Positions 24,803 through 34,343 are shown, counted from the stretch's first letter. The stretch: DNA of 64,000 nt from an uncultured Arthrobacter sp. (GCF_947495145.1 NZ_CANLXP010000002.1:216542-280541); one strand, 5' to 3'. Notes: generated by a model from the sequence alone, not told the origin. Numbers and translations are program-made.

Positions 24803-25401
24803 AGGTCCTGAAGGGAGCAGGCAAGGCAGTTAGCTTCACCGCGCTCACCCTCGCGGTCCTGGCAGCACTGGTGCTGATTGCCGTTCCGCGGGTCACCGGC
24901 TCCTACACCTACACCGTGCTCACAAACTCGATGGCGCCGGGTTATCCCCCGGGAACGTTCATCGTCGTCAAGCCGGCCCCGTTCGACGAGCTGGGAATTG
25001 GCGACGTCATCACCTATCAGCTCGAGTCGGGCCGGCCCGAGGTCGTCACTCACCGCATCACAGGCGTCAGCGCCACCCAGCAAGGCGAGCGCACCTACAT
25101 CACCAAGGGTGACAACAATTCGGTCGAGGATGCTGCTGCAGTCCTCGAGGTCCAAGTGAAGGGGAAACTTTTCTACGCGGTGCCCTATGTCGGTTTCGTC
25201 GCGAACGCTGCAGGCCAGGGTGACCGCAACAGCGTCATCCACTTCGCCGCTATCGGCCTCGTCGCCTACGGGATTTTTACTATCGGCCGTGGTGCTTTCG
25301 GCAAACGGAAGAGTCGCTCGGAGACTACGGATCACGGGTCCGCTCAGGAAGAACAGCAGGAGAATCAGCCCGTTTTGGTTACTGCCGGAGGCAAGCCGTG
25401 A
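24799..25401 (+). CDS. sipW: Signal peptidase I, SipW/ER type (S26B)
   Basis: A 200-aa membrane protease. A transmembrane segment at about 12-32 is followed by LTNSMAPGYPPGTFIVV with nucleophile Ser44, VVTHRITGV with His85 in place of the usual bacterial lysine, and ITKGDNN with Asp105. The Ser-His-Asp arrangement marks the archaeal/ER-type subfamily that includes Bacillus SipW. A second membrane segment lies near 150-175, then a polar tail. It should mature the alternate signal peptides of the neighbouring proteins at the membrane. Start overlaps the previous gene; stop overlaps the next (GTGA). Confidence 0.9.
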   Translation: MKVLKGAGKAVSFTALTLAVLAALVLIAVPRVTGSYTYTVLTNSMAPGYPPGTFIVVKPAPFDELGIGDVITYQLESGRPEVVTHRITGVSATQQGERTYITKGDNNSVEDAAAVLEVQVKGKLFYAVPYVGFVANAAGQGDRNSVIHFAAIGLVAYGIFTIGRGAFGKRKSRSETTDHGSAQEEQQENQPVLVTAGGKP

Positions 25402-26156
25402 TTCGACGTGGCGCTGCCGCGCGGGGCTTATTCGCGATCTCCATTCTGGGCGTGAGTACGTTGCTGCAGACCTCAGCGGCGCAGGCTTCCGAGCAGGAGC
25501 CAGCTTTGCAGTTCAGCACCGACGGCGTCTCATACTCAACGACGCTGTCCGATCCAGTCCTGCAGAATCTCGAACCCATCGTTCCCGGCGGCGCGATCGA
25601 GCGGCGACTGTGGATCCGCAACAACGGCGGCGATGACGCGCTCCTGTCAATTGCAGCCCTAGCCGGTACCGTAGCTCCCGCCTTGGAGCAGGAGCTCAAG
25701 GTGCGGACGGCTACTCAGCATTGGTCCGGTGCACAGGCACCCCTCGGGAAGTCGGGATCCTGCAGCAATCTCGCGGTCGGACTGCCAGTATCGGCTGGGG
25801 AAACCATGCGTCTGGCCTTAGATCTGCAGTTCGACATCGACGCCCCGAATGAGACTCGGCAGCAGTCGGCAGGCTTTGCACTTAGTTTCCTGCTACAGGA
25901 TGCACGCGTAGGTACTACCTCGGGAGCCTGTAGCGACCCTCGCGGCGTGGTCGTCCCCGGGTTTGGTTCAAATAATCCTGCCGCAGGCACTCCCGTTCAA
26001 GAGCCGAGAGCTCAGGCACCGCACGGCATCCTCGCCTATACCGGTGCCTCAATGCTCCCCTGGCTCACCGGCGGAGCAGTTGCGATCGGAGTGGGTGCGC
26101 TGCTCGTAGCCTTGGTAAGACGTCGGTCCAGCGAACAAAGGAAGGAACAGCAATGA
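25398..26156 (+). CDS. Secreted protein with LAxTG sortase-type C-terminal anchor
   Basis: A 252-aa protein with a signal peptide (cleavage likely after TSAAQA), a beta-rich domain with two or three cysteines, a proline-rich linker and a cell-wall sorting signal at the end: ILAYTG, a hydrophobic helix (WLTGGAVAIGVGALLVALV) and the basic tail RRRSSEQRKEQQ. LAxTG is the motif used by class E sortases of high-GC Gram-positives; no sortase gene is in the window. GTG start overlaps the sipW stop, and its own stop overlaps the next ATG. Confidence 0.8.
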   Translation: MIRRGAAARGLFAISILGVSTLLQTSAAQASEQEPALQFSTDGVSYSTTLSDPVLQNLEPIVPGGAIERRLWIRNNGGDDALLSIAALAGTVAPALEQELKVRTATQHWSGAQAPLGKSGSCSNLAVGLPVSAGETMRLALDLQFDIDAPNETRQQSAGFALSFLLQDARVGTTSGACSDPRGVVVPGFGSNNPAAGTPVQEPRAQAPHGILAYTGASMLPWLTGGAVAIGVGALLVALVRRRSSEQRKEQQ

Positions 26157-26599
26157 AGAAGCCAAGAGTCAACCGGCGGCTCGTTCTGATCGCCTTTCTT
26201 GTTGCTGTGCTCATCGGCGGCGGCGGTCAGGCGGTGGCCCTGTGGCAGCAGAGCTCAAATCTCACCATGCAGGTGGCATCTAGCAAGTTGCCCCCAGTGA
26301 ATTTCGGACCCTGTGACTACACCGGCAACTCGGGTAAAGCAAGGGTAAGTTGGGAAAAACCACCGAATTTCGACGTCTCGCATTATGTTGTCACCGTTTA
26401 TAAGAACGGCGACCGAGTGGGTAAAGACAGCACTATATCCACCAATTCTCTTGAACTGAATTCTGAATTTTTCGGCGCTGTCGCAGGCGACATATTAACC
26501 CTCGGCGTTGTCGCGTTCTACAGCGGCTACAGCAGTCCGGTGGCGATCTCGATGGACATCCGTGTCATCGCCGGCAACAATGCACCGTTGAGGTGCTAG
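26153..26599 (+). CDS. Small exported protein of the SipW cluster
   Basis: A 148-aa protein. The N-terminus RRLVLIAFLVAVLIGGGGQAVALW again has the Gly-rich core and AxxW pattern of a SipW-type signal. The mature part looks like a single fibronectin-III-like module (GKARVSWEKPPNFDVSHYVVTVYKNG, then ILTLGVVAFYSGYSSPV) and ends with Cys as the last residue. It has noticeably lower GC than its neighbours. It is the last gene of the coupled operon. Confidence 0.72.
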   Translation: MKKPRVNRRLVLIAFLVAVLIGGGGQAVALWQQSSNLTMQVASSKLPPVNFGPCDYTGNSGKARVSWEKPPNFDVSHYVVTVYKNGDRVGKDSTISTNSLELNSEFFGAVAGDILTLGVVAFYSGYSSPVAISMDIRVIAGNNAPLRC

Positions 26600-26725
26600 G
26601 GAGCGCTTCGACGCTAGAAACGCATCCCCATTCTCTCCGCGAAACCCCAACGACTGCGGCGCCTCCCCGCAGATACGCCGCACGCCCATCCCGAAGGTGG
26701 GGAAAATAGCGCCCCGAAACCACCC

Positions 26726-29700
26726 CTACGCCGCGAACACCGCATCCACCACGCCCTGCGCCCACTCGAGGATCGCGGCGTCAGCCAAATCGCGACCCCC
26801 AAAGGCAGCAGTCTTCGGCTTCGGAATCAACGCCGCGTTCATCGCAGGCTTCACCGACGAACCCGGGTACATCCGCTTCAGGCGCATCTCCTTCGACTCG
26901 GGCAGGTTGGCCGGCGCGAACTTGATAAAGTTCCCCTGCAGCGCCACGTCCGTCAGCCCCACCGAACGCGCCCGTACACGGAGCCGCGCCACTGCGACGA
27001 GGTTGACCACCGGCGCCGGCAGGTCACCGTAGCGGTCCTTGAGCTCCTCGACCACCTCGTCAATCGCGGCGTCGGTCAGGCACGACGCTAGCTTCCGGTA
27101 GGCCTCCAACCGCAGCCGCTCCCCCGGCACATAATCGTGCGGCAGATGCGCGTTCACCGGCAGCTCGATTTTCATCTCGGCGGCCTTTTCCTCAGCCTCG
27201 CCACGGAAGTTCGCCACCGCCTCACCGACCAGCCGGATATACAGGTCGAAGCCCACCCCGGCGATATGCCCGGACTGCTCCCCACCCAGCAGGTTGCCCG
27301 CACCACGGATCTCGAGGTCCTTCAGTGCCAGCTGCATACCCGCACCGAGCTCGTTATGCGACGCCACCGCCTTCAACCGCTCCAGCGCCACCTCACCCAA
27401 CGGCTTCTCCGACGGGTACAGGAAGTACGCGTACGCCCGCTCCCGCCCGCGCCCAACACGTCCGCGCAGCTGGTGCAGCTGCGACAGCCCGTAGTTGTCC
27501 GCCCGGTCCACAATCAGCGTGTTCGCGTTCGAAATGTCCAGCCCGGTCTCGATGATCGTCGTACACACCAGCACGTCGAACTTCTTCTCCCAGAAGTCCA
27601 CGATGATCTGCTCCAGCCGCGACTCGCTCATCTGCCCATGCGCGACGGCGACTCGCGCCTCCGGAATCAGCTGCTGCAGATGTGATGCGGTCCGGTCGAT
27701 CGAGGACACCCGGTTGTGCACGAAGAACACCTGCCCCTCGCGCATCAGCTCACGCCGGATCGCCGCCGACGTCTGCTTGTCCGTGTACGGGCCCACGTAC
27801 GTCAGCACAGGGTGCCGCTCCTCCGGCGGCGTCGCCAGCGTAGACGTCTCGCGAATCCCGGTCAGCGACATCTCAAGCGTTCGCGGAATCGGCGTGGCAC
27901 TCATCGCCAGCACGTCCACGTTGGTGCGCATCTTCTTCAGCGCTTCCTTGTGCTCAACGCCGAACCGCTGCTCCTCGTCCACGATCACGAGCCCCAAATC
28001 GCGAAACTGCACCTCGGTGGAGAGCAACCGGTGCGTGCCGATTACGACGTCGACCGAACCGTTCTTCAGCCCCTCCACCGTTTCCTTGGACTCCTTGGAC
28101 GTCTGGAACCGCGACAGCGCCCGAATCCGCACCGGAAACCCGGAGAACCGCTCGGAAAACGTCTCGAAGTGCTGCTGCACCAGGAGCGTGGTCGGCACCA
28201 GCACGGCCACCTGCTTCCCGTCCTGCACAGCCTTGAACGCTGCCCGCACCGCGATTTCGGTCTTGCCGTAGCCGACGTCGCCGGAGACGAGCCGGTCCAT
28301 CGGGATTTCCCGCTCCATGTCGGCCTTGACCTCGTTGATCGTGGTGAGCTGGTCCGGAGTCTCGATGTACGGGAAGGCCTCCTCCAGCTCGCGCTGCCAC
28401 GGCGTATCCGGCGCAAACGCATGTCCGCGCGACGCCATCCGCGCCGAGTACAGCCGGATCAGCTCACCGGCAATCTCCTTGACTGCCTTGCGCGCCTGGC
28501 TCTTGGTCTTCGCCCAGTCGGAGCCGCCCATCTTCGACAGCGCCGGCGTATCCCCGCCCACGTACCGGGTCACCTGGTCCAGCTGGTCCGTCGGCACAAA
28601 CAGCCGGTCACCCGGCGCCCCGCGCTTGGACGGCGCATACTCCAGCACCAGATACTCGCGGATCGTCTTGGTCGGCCCCGCCCCCGTGGACCGCTGAATC
28701 AGCTCCACAAACCGCGCCACACCGTGCTGCTCGTGCACCACAAAGTCGCCCTCACGCAGCTGCAAAGGGTCGACGGCGTTGCGCCGCTTCGAGGGCATCT
28801 TCCGCATGTCGCGGGTACCGGCGGCAGTGGTGCGGCCCAGCAGATCCGCTTCGGTCAGCAGCCCCAGCTTGAGCCCGTCGAGCACAAAACCGCGGCCGGC
28901 CGACGAGGTCGTGATCTCGATAATTCCCGGCTGCGGCGAACGGTCAAGCGATTCAACGCGCGACGCCGGAATGTCGGCATCGTGGAACAGTTCAGCGAGG
29001 CGCTGGGCCGGCCCCGGCCCCTCGGTCGCGACGACCACCCGCCACTGGTCGCGCACCCGCCCGCCGAGGAACTCCATCATCTCGGCGACGTCGCCCTGAT
29101 ATCCGCGCGGTTCACGCGCCGCGACGGTGAAACTGTCGACGTCGGTCAGCAGCTCGTCGGACCCGAAGGACGTCACCACCCACCACGCAACATCATTCGA
29201 AAGCGCCGCAGACCGTGTATCCACCAGCGACCGGAAGCTCGCCGCCTCCAGGTCCGCACCCAACTGACCGCTCAGATCAACGGGCGCCGCTCCGCCGTCG
29301 GATGCTGTTGCCCACGCTGCCTGGAGGAACTCCTCGTTGGTCGCCTCAAGGTCGTGGGCGCGGGCACGCACTTTTTCCGGCTCGACGACGACGGCAATCG
29401 ACCCGGCCGGCAACTCACCGACAAACGGAACCATCGCGTCTACCAGCACCGGCGCGAGCGACTCCATCCCCTCGACAGCGATCCCGCCGGCAATCTTCTC
29501 CAGCATCCCCGCCGCGGCCGGTAGTTGGTCCTTCAGATGGGCGGCACGGGACATCACAGGCGGCGTGATCAGCAGTTCGCGGCACGGCGGCGCGTACAAC
29601 TCCGTGGGGGCGCCGCGGTCACCATCGGTGGGCAGCGAACGCTGGTCAGCGACGGCAAACCAGCGCATCTGGTCCACCTCGTCACCGAAGAACTCAACGC

Positions 29701-30340
29701 GGATAGGGTGGTCCTCGGTGGGTGGGAAGACGTCGATGATTCCGCCACGCACCGCGAACTCGCCGCGATGAGTGACCATGTCTACCCGTGCGTAGGCGGC
29801 GTCGGCGAGCGCGCGGACAACCTCGTCGAACCCGCGCTCCTGCCCCACCTTCAGCGCCACAGGCTCGAGGTCCCCCAGCCCGGCAACCAGCGGCTGCACG
29901 ACGGCGCGGATCGGCGCCGTGATCACCCGGATCGGCTCGGCACCCGGGTGGGCCAGCCGCCGCAGGACCGACAGGCGCCGGCCTACCGTGTCGGAGCGCG
30001 GTGAGAGCCGCTCGTGCGGCAGCGTCTCCCAGCTCGGAAATTCTTCAATGCCCGACGCCGGCAGGTAGCTTCGCAGCGCCGCGGCCAGGTCCTCCGCCTC
30101 CCGCCCAGTGGCGGTGACGGCGACGACCACTGGCGCGCCGCCGTCGTCGTCGGTTGCCTCAGCGAGTCCGTCCACCATCTCCGCCAGCAGCGCGGCACGC
30201 AGTCCGGTGGGGGCGCCGATCTCGAGGTCGGTGCTGCGGTCGGCAATCGGGCGTGAGGCGTTGCTGCGCACCCGCGCGAAGGAGGCGTCCTCCTGCAGGG
30301 CAGCGCGGAGACCGTTGAGGGTGGGTCCGGAGGGGGCCAT
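26726..30340 (-). CDS. mfd: Transcription-repair coupling factor
   Basis: A 1204-aa Mfd, the ATPase that removes stalled RNA polymerase and recruits UvrA. Domain order: UvrB-like N-terminal region (to about 350), RNA polymerase interaction domain around 510-590 (DFVVHEQHGVARFVELIQR), RecG-like helicase with Walker A SGDVGYGKTE, VIVDEEQRFGVEHKE as the DEEQ box, TATPIPRTLEMSLTGIR, VDRADNYGLSQLHQLRGRVGRG and the C-terminal TRCF domain. Length is normal for the family. It stands alone and is divergent from the gene at 30503. Confidence 0.97.
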   Translation of the reverse strand: MAPSGPTLNGLRAALQEDASFARVRSNASRPIADRSTDLEIGAPTGLRAALLAEMVDGLAEATDDDGGAPVVVAVTATGREAEDLAAALRSYLPASGIEEFPSWETLPHERLSPRSDTVGRRLSVLRRLAHPGAEPIRVITAPIRAVVQPLVAGLGDLEPVALKVGQERGFDEVVRALADAAYARVDMVTHRGEFAVRGGIIDVFPPTEDHPIRVEFFGDEVDQMRWFAVADQRSLPTDGDRGAPTELYAPPCRELLITPPVMSRAAHLKDQLPAAAGMLEKIAGGIAVEGMESLAPVLVDAMVPFVGELPAGSIAVVVEPEKVRARAHDLEATNEEFLQAAWATASDGGAAPVDLSGQLGADLEAASFRSLVDTRSAALSNDVAWWVVTSFGSDELLTDVDSFTVAAREPRGYQGDVAEMMEFLGGRVRDQWRVVVATEGPGPAQRLAELFHDADIPASRVESLDRSPQPGIIEITTSSAGRGFVLDGLKLGLLTEADLLGRTTAAGTRDMRKMPSKRRNAVDPLQLREGDFVVHEQHGVARFVELIQRSTGAGPTKTIREYLVLEYAPSKRGAPGDRLFVPTDQLDQVTRYVGGDTPALSKMGGSDWAKTKSQARKAVKEIAGELIRLYSARMASRGHAFAPDTPWQRELEEAFPYIETPDQLTTINEVKADMEREIPMDRLVSGDVGYGKTEIAVRAAFKAVQDGKQVAVLVPTTLLVQQHFETFSERFSGFPVRIRALSRFQTSKESKETVEGLKNGSVDVVIGTHRLLSTEVQFRDLGLVIVDEEQRFGVEHKEALKKMRTNVDVLAMSATPIPRTLEMSLTGIRETSTLATPPEERHPVLTYVGPYTDKQTSAAIRRELMREGQVFFVHNRVSSIDRTASHLQQLIPEARVAVAHGQMSESRLEQIIVDFWEKKFDVLVCTTIIETGLDISNANTLIVDRADNYGLSQLHQLRGRVGRGRERAYAYFLYPSEKPLGEVALERLKAVASHNELGAGMQLALKDLEIRGAGNLLGGEQSGHIAGVGFDLYIRLVGEAVANFRGEAEEKAAEMKIELPVNAHLPHDYVPGERLRLEAYRKLASCLTDAAIDEVVEELKDRYGDLPAPVVNLVAVARLRVRARSVGLTDVALQGNFIKFAPANLPESKEMRLKRMYPGSSVKPAMNAALIPKPKTAAFGGRDLADAAILEWAQGVVDAVFAA

Positions 30341-30489
30341 GGCGTTCCTTCAGGGTTACTTAAGCTGAAACCGAGCACGAAAAGACAACACGAATACCCG
30401 GGAATTCGCGAAGAATCCCGGGAGTCGGCGTTAACACTACCGCCCAGCGGGGACAGGCGCCCTAACGGAGGGCCAGCTAATCCCTGGCC

Positions 30490-30502
30490 TAACGTTGGCT
30501 TT
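30490..30502 (+). promoter_or_regulatory. -10 box placing transcription start at the GTG of the next gene
   Basis: TAACGT at 30490-30495 ends 7 nt before GTG 30503 and no ribosome binding site precedes it, so the mRNA is probably leaderless. A near-perfect CCCGGGAATTC/GAATCCCGGG inverted repeat lies further up at 30397-30422. Confidence 0.45.
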
Positions 30503-31360
30503 GTGACTCATTACCTGAACCAAACCAGGAAACAGGCCGCCGCTGCCCTTCAGGAGTTCCTGGACGAGCGCGAACCGGCCCTGGACCGGCTTCGAACGTC
30601 CATCCAGACCGACGGCCAGAACCCCGACGTGTTGCTCGACGGCACGGTTGAGAGTCTCGTACCCCTGTGGCAGTGGATCCTCCCGCGGCTGACTGGCCCC
30701 GAGGCACCCGGCGTGACCGCCCCGGCGTCGGTGCCGCGGGAAGAGTGGCCGTCCTGGGAGCGGTACACCGAGGAGGACGAGCAGGTTCTGTCCCTTGAGT
30801 CCCTGCACCTCCTGGACGGCTTGGTCTCCTACCTCGCGGCCGTGGTGCAGCACGGTGCGCCTTCGGCCCGGTGGGACACCGCCCGCCACCGGGTCAAGCG
30901 TTACGCCTTCAACAATCACCCGGTGCTGGTCAGCGAGAACACCGACAGCCACATCTTCCTGCCCTCGGTGCCGGCCGGAGACGCCCGCGCTGTCCTTCTC
31001 GGTATGCGCGAGTCCCCGGAGAATCGAATCGCCCAGTACGCGGGCGCTGTCATTGACGACCTGGGCCGGGGCGCTGAAGGCAGCGACCAGCCCTCAGCCA
31101 ACGAAGAACCGCTGGTCGAGGTCGAGGACCTCGGGGATGATCCGCGCCGGGGACGCGAACTTGAGGTGTCTGTCCGGGAAGACATCGCCCACAAACACTC
31201 ACACACCGTGGACGCACTCGCAAAGGACCTCAAGGGTCAGGACGGCATCACCGACGTCATCCGCGAAGACCGCGAGGTCCTCCTCGTCGCCACGCCCACC
31301 TGGACCGCGACCCGCCTTGAAGAGTGGGCCACCGACTACCTCGCTACGAAGCTCACATAG
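30503..31360 (+). CDS. Hypothetical protein, actinobacterial
   Basis: A 285-aa soluble, acidic protein. The N-terminal half looks helical (NQTRKQAAAALQEFLDEREPALDRLR); an acidic linker (EEPLVEVEDLGDDPRRG) separates a C-terminal alpha/beta part (VSVREDIAHKHSHTVDALAKDLKGQDGITDVIREDREVLLVATPTW). I do not recognise a named domain. Regular codon use and conservation-like composition support a real gene. It starts with GTG without a Shine-Dalgarno sequence. Confidence 0.75.
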   Translation: MTHYLNQTRKQAAAALQEFLDEREPALDRLRTSIQTDGQNPDVLLDGTVESLVPLWQWILPRLTGPEAPGVTAPASVPREEWPSWERYTEEDEQVLSLESLHLLDGLVSYLAAVVQHGAPSARWDTARHRVKRYAFNNHPVLVSENTDSHIFLPSVPAGDARAVLLGMRESPENRIAQYAGAVIDDLGRGAEGSDQPSANEEPLVEVEDLGDDPRRGRELEVSVREDIAHKHSHTVDALAKDLKGQDGITDVIREDREVLLVATPTWTATRLEEWATDYLATKLT

Positions 31361-31399
31361 GATGTACGGGAACCACAACGAACCAACCCCGGAGGATTA

Positions 31400-31897
31400 G
31401 TGGCACTCAGCGCCTCAACCACCCTGCCCCATGACGTTGCATCGGTAACTGATGTCTTCACCGATGAAGCGTTTCTCAAGCACATCAGTGAGCACGTCGG
31501 AGGGGAACTGAAGTCCCTGAACGTCGACGGCGACACCTCCGCCGCCTTCACCCTCACCGCTGTGCGCACCCTGCCCACCACGCGCCTGCCGGAGTTCGCC
31601 CGCAAGTTCGTCGGCGACAGCATCACGGTGACGCAGACCGAGGACTGGGCCGCACCTCTCGCCGACGGCTCCCGTGAAGCGAAGGTGACCATGAAAGTCT
31701 CCGGCGCGCCGGTAACGGTCGACGCCGTTCAGCGCCTGGTTGCCGAGGGCACCTCCACCCGCGTGGACCTCGAGGGGAAGGTCACCTCCTCCATTCCGTT
31801 CATGGGCGCCAAGATCGCCGACGCCGCCGAGCCGTTCATCGGCAAGGCCCTGAACGTTCAGGCCGCCCAGGCCAAGAGCTGGCTGGAAAACCGCTGA
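31400..31897 (+). CDS. DUF2505-family protein
   Basis: A 165-aa protein of the START-like DUF2505 family: SASTTLPHDVASVTDVFTDEAFLKHI at the N-terminus and a C-terminal amphipathic helix (GAKIADAAEPFIGKALNVQAAQAKSWL). The family is restricted largely to actinobacteria and probably binds a hydrophobic ligand; its function is unknown. GTG start with GGAGGA 6-11 nt upstream. The stop overlaps the next ATG. Confidence 0.85.
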   Translation: MALSASTTLPHDVASVTDVFTDEAFLKHISEHVGGELKSLNVDGDTSAAFTLTAVRTLPTTRLPEFARKFVGDSITVTQTEDWAAPLADGSREAKVTMKVSGAPVTVDAVQRLVAEGTSTRVDLEGKVTSSIPFMGAKIADAAEPFIGKALNVQAAQAKSWLENR

Positions 31898-32118
31898 TGG
31901 AGCTGCCCCTGGCCCTATCGATCGTCCTGGTGGTTGCCGGACTCTGGACGCTCATCGTGTGGCCGCCGTTCCTGCGCCGGGTGTTCAAGGACCCCCGGGC
32001 CAAGGATGAGAACGGCGCTCCCACCCGGTTCCTGAAGGTTCATTTCATGCTCGTGACCACGTCCATGATCCTGGGCGCCGCAACCCTGGTGATCGGGATC
32101 CGCACGCTGGCCGCTTGA
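31897..32118 (+). CDS. SCO4848-family small membrane protein
   Basis: A 73-aa protein with two membrane helices (about 5-24 and 48-70) joined by the conserved loop WPPFLRRVFKDPRA. Members of this family are found throughout actinobacteria, with no assigned role. The start overlaps the DUF2505 stop by 1 nt, suggesting co-translation. Confidence 0.82.
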   Translation: MELPLALSIVLVVAGLWTLIVWPPFLRRVFKDPRAKDENGAPTRFLKVHFMLVTTSMILGAATLVIGIRTLAA

Positions 32119-32127
32119 GTAACTCGC

Positions 32128-33603
32128 ATGGCACGATTAGCGGCACCGGAAATAGGCCTTACGCGCACCGTCATAGGGTTCATTCTGGCGCTCGTGCTTC
32201 CCCCGCTCCTTGAGTGGGCGATGTTCGCGGCAGGGACAGATTTTCTCGCCGTCGACGTCCTCCTCCAGCTCGCCGGCGTGGTCGCCGTTGCATTGGTGGG
32301 CGGCTTGTGGCCCGCGTTGCTCGGTGCGCTGTGGAGCAGCCTCATCCTCAATTACTACTCGACGGAACCGTTTGGGTCCTTGGAGATCGCCGACGCCGAG
32401 AACCTGCTCACCCTCCTCATTTTTGTGGCTGTGGCTGTGTCTGTGTCTCTGGTGGTCGGACTCGCTGCCCGGCGGTCCCGGGAAGCCGCAAATGCATCCG
32501 CTGATGCCGCAACCCTTGGCGAACTTGCGCGTGGCGTGCTGGCAGCGGAGGACACGATGCAGGGTTTCCTTCACCACGTGCGCACCCACTTCGGGATGGC
32601 CGGAGTCGCACTGTACGCCCGCGGTGCTGCAGACGACCCGGGCCGCACCGCCGGGCCACCGAAGTGGGACTTGCTTGCTTCGGATGGCAAGCTTGCCGCC
32701 ATTTCAGCTGCCGACGGCGATCCACCGGGGATTGGGACACCGAGGGACGGTGATGCCAGTACACATGTACCGAGCGGTCTGTTGCTGGTGTTGCACGGGC
32801 GGCCATTGAGCTCACGAGAACAAAGGCTTCTGGATGCTTTCGGATCCCAGTTGGCGGCACTCCGGCAACGGCTGGAACTGGTTGCCAGCACCGAGGAGAA
32901 CCGCCGGTTGGCCGAGGGAAATGTCATGCGTACCGCGATCCTCCGGGCAGTTTCCCACGACCTGCGCACCCCCCTGGCCGGCATCAAACTGGCAGTAACC
33001 AGTCTGCGCCAGCAGGGCATCACCTTCACTCAGGAAGACGAAGCCGAGCTGCTCGGCACCATCGAAACTTCATCCGACCGGCTTGCCTCACTCATCGATA
33101 ACCTGCTCGATATGTCTAGACTGACCGGGGACGCCGTGACCGCACACCTGGGCCCCGTGCACTGGGCTGATGTGATAGCCGCAGCGCTGCAGGGCATACC
33201 GTCCGGGAATGTGAGGATCCTGTTGTCTCCGAACACTCCCGCCGTACAGGCAGACTTCGGGATGCTCGAACGCGTCGTCGCCAATATCGTTGAGAACGCA
33301 CACAAATATGCGGGCGGGTCCGATATCCTGCTCACCGCGACAGTCTCCGGCACAATCGAAGACTTCCCCGCCAGCGAACTCCGCATCCGTGACCATGGAA
33401 GCGGAGTCGACCGGGACGGGACCGAGCGCATGTTCCAGCCGTTCCAACGCCTCGATGATGCCGGGCGGGGCACCGGAGTGGGACTGGGCCTGGCCGTAGC
33501 GCGCGGATTCACAGAGGTGATGGGTGGACAACTTATTGCCGAACCCGCACCCGGCGGCGGACTCACCATGGTGATACGGCTCCCACTGTCAACTGGAGTA
33601 TGA
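32128..33603 (+). CDS. KdpD-like sensor histidine kinase lacking the KdpD/Usp N-terminal domains
   Basis: A 491-aa kinase. Residues about 12-110 form the four-helix DUF4118 membrane unit of KdpD (LPPLLEWAMFAAG, LNYYSTEPFGSLEIADAENLLTLLIFVAVA). A GAF-like region follows, then HisKA with His277 in RAVSHDLRTPLAGIK, N-box VENAHKYAG and G-box GTGVGLGLAVARGF. The large cytoplasmic KdpD and UspA domains that sense potassium/c-di-AMP in canonical KdpD (about 850-900 aa) are absent. The stop overlaps the response-regulator ATG, and a transporter gene follows instead of kdpFABC. Confidence 0.9.
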   Translation: MARLAAPEIGLTRTVIGFILALVLPPLLEWAMFAAGTDFLAVDVLLQLAGVVAVALVGGLWPALLGALWSSLILNYYSTEPFGSLEIADAENLLTLLIFVAVAVSVSLVVGLAARRSREAANASADAATLGELARGVLAAEDTMQGFLHHVRTHFGMAGVALYARGAADDPGRTAGPPKWDLLASDGKLAAISAADGDPPGIGTPRDGDASTHVPSGLLLVLHGRPLSSREQRLLDAFGSQLAALRQRLELVASTEENRRLAEGNVMRTAILRAVSHDLRTPLAGIKLAVTSLRQQGITFTQEDEAELLGTIETSSDRLASLIDNLLDMSRLTGDAVTAHLGPVHWADVIAAALQGIPSGNVRILLSPNTPAVQADFGMLERVVANIVENAHKYAGGSDILLTATVSGTIEDFPASELRIRDHGSGVDRDGTERMFQPFQRLDDAGRGTGVGLGLAVARGFTEVMGGQLIAEPAPGGGLTMVIRLPLSTGV

Positions 33604-34280
33604 CCATGATTACGGTGCTGATCGTTGATGACGAACCACAACTGCTGCGGGCTCTTCAAATCAACCTGCGTACCCATGGTTACCGCCCAGTGACGGCCAC
33701 CAACGGCGCAGCGGCGCTTGCGGCTGCATCCGAGCATCGCCCGGATCTGGTCGTTCTTGACCTCGGGCTTCCGGATATGGACGGCGTGCACGTTATCACC
33801 GGCCTGCGCAGCTGGACCCAGGTTCCAATCATCATTCTCTCCGCACGCCACGGCGCAGAAGACAAAGTTGAAGCCCTGGATGCCGGCGCCGATGACTATG
33901 TAACCAAACCCTTCGGCCTCGAGGAGCTGCTCGCGCGCCTCCGGGCCGCTGAACGACGATTCGTCGCAGCGCCGGAGACGCCCGTGGTCACCACAAAGGA
34001 TTTCCGATTGGACATCGCGCTTAGAAAAGCTGAGCGCCACGGCGAACCGGTCCGCCTGACACCCACAGAATGGAAGATCCTGGAGTTGCTCGTCCGCAAT
34101 CCGGGCCGGCTGGTCGGTCAGCAGAAGCTATTGCTGGACGTGTGGGGACCCGCGTACGCCCGCGAAGCGCAGTACCTGCGGGTGTACCTGAACCAGCTCA
34201 GGCGCAAGCTCGAACCGGATCCGACCCAACCCCGCTACTTCATCACCGAAAGCGGAATGGGATACCGGTTCGAACCCTGA
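33600..34280 (+). CDS. KdpE-like OmpR-family response regulator
   Basis: A 226-aa regulator. The receiver has the acidic pair in LIVDDE, phosphoacceptor Asp54 in VVLDLGLPDMDG and Lys103 in VTKPFG. The C-terminal winged helix (VRLTPTEWKILELLVRNPGRLV through LNQLRRKLEPDPTQPRYFITESGMGYRF) matches KdpE closely. Paired with the truncated KdpD-like kinase. The tandem TAAAG sites just downstream could be its binding site. Confidence 0.92.
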   Translation: MTMITVLIVDDEPQLLRALQINLRTHGYRPVTATNGAAALAAASEHRPDLVVLDLGLPDMDGVHVITGLRSWTQVPIIILSARHGAEDKVEALDAGADDYVTKPFGLEELLARLRAAERRFVAAPETPVVTTKDFRLDIALRKAERHGEPVRLTPTEWKILELLVRNPGRLVGQQKLLLDVWGPAYAREAQYLRVYLNQLRRKLEPDPTQPRYFITESGMGYRFEP

Positions 34281-34287
34281 ACAGGCG

Positions 34288-34303
34288 TAAAGGAAGCATA
34301 AAG
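34288..34303 (+). promoter_or_regulatory. Tandem TAAAG direct repeat (candidate response-regulator site)
   Basis: TAAAG at 34288 and 34299 are spaced 11 bp apart, one helical turn, the usual geometry for OmpR/PhoB-type regulators. They lie 8 nt after the KdpE-like gene and 40 nt before the transporter start. A third TAAAGAA occurs at 36337, before nhaA. Confidence 0.4.
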
Positions 34304-34343
34304 AACCGGGACCCTGCACCAAGACCGGGCGTACGTTGAGCTC

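Noticed and set aside
27716..29524. 602-codon open frame on the plus strand inside mfd
   Set aside because: Arg/His-rich composition typical of a shadow frame; mfd is intact on the other strand.
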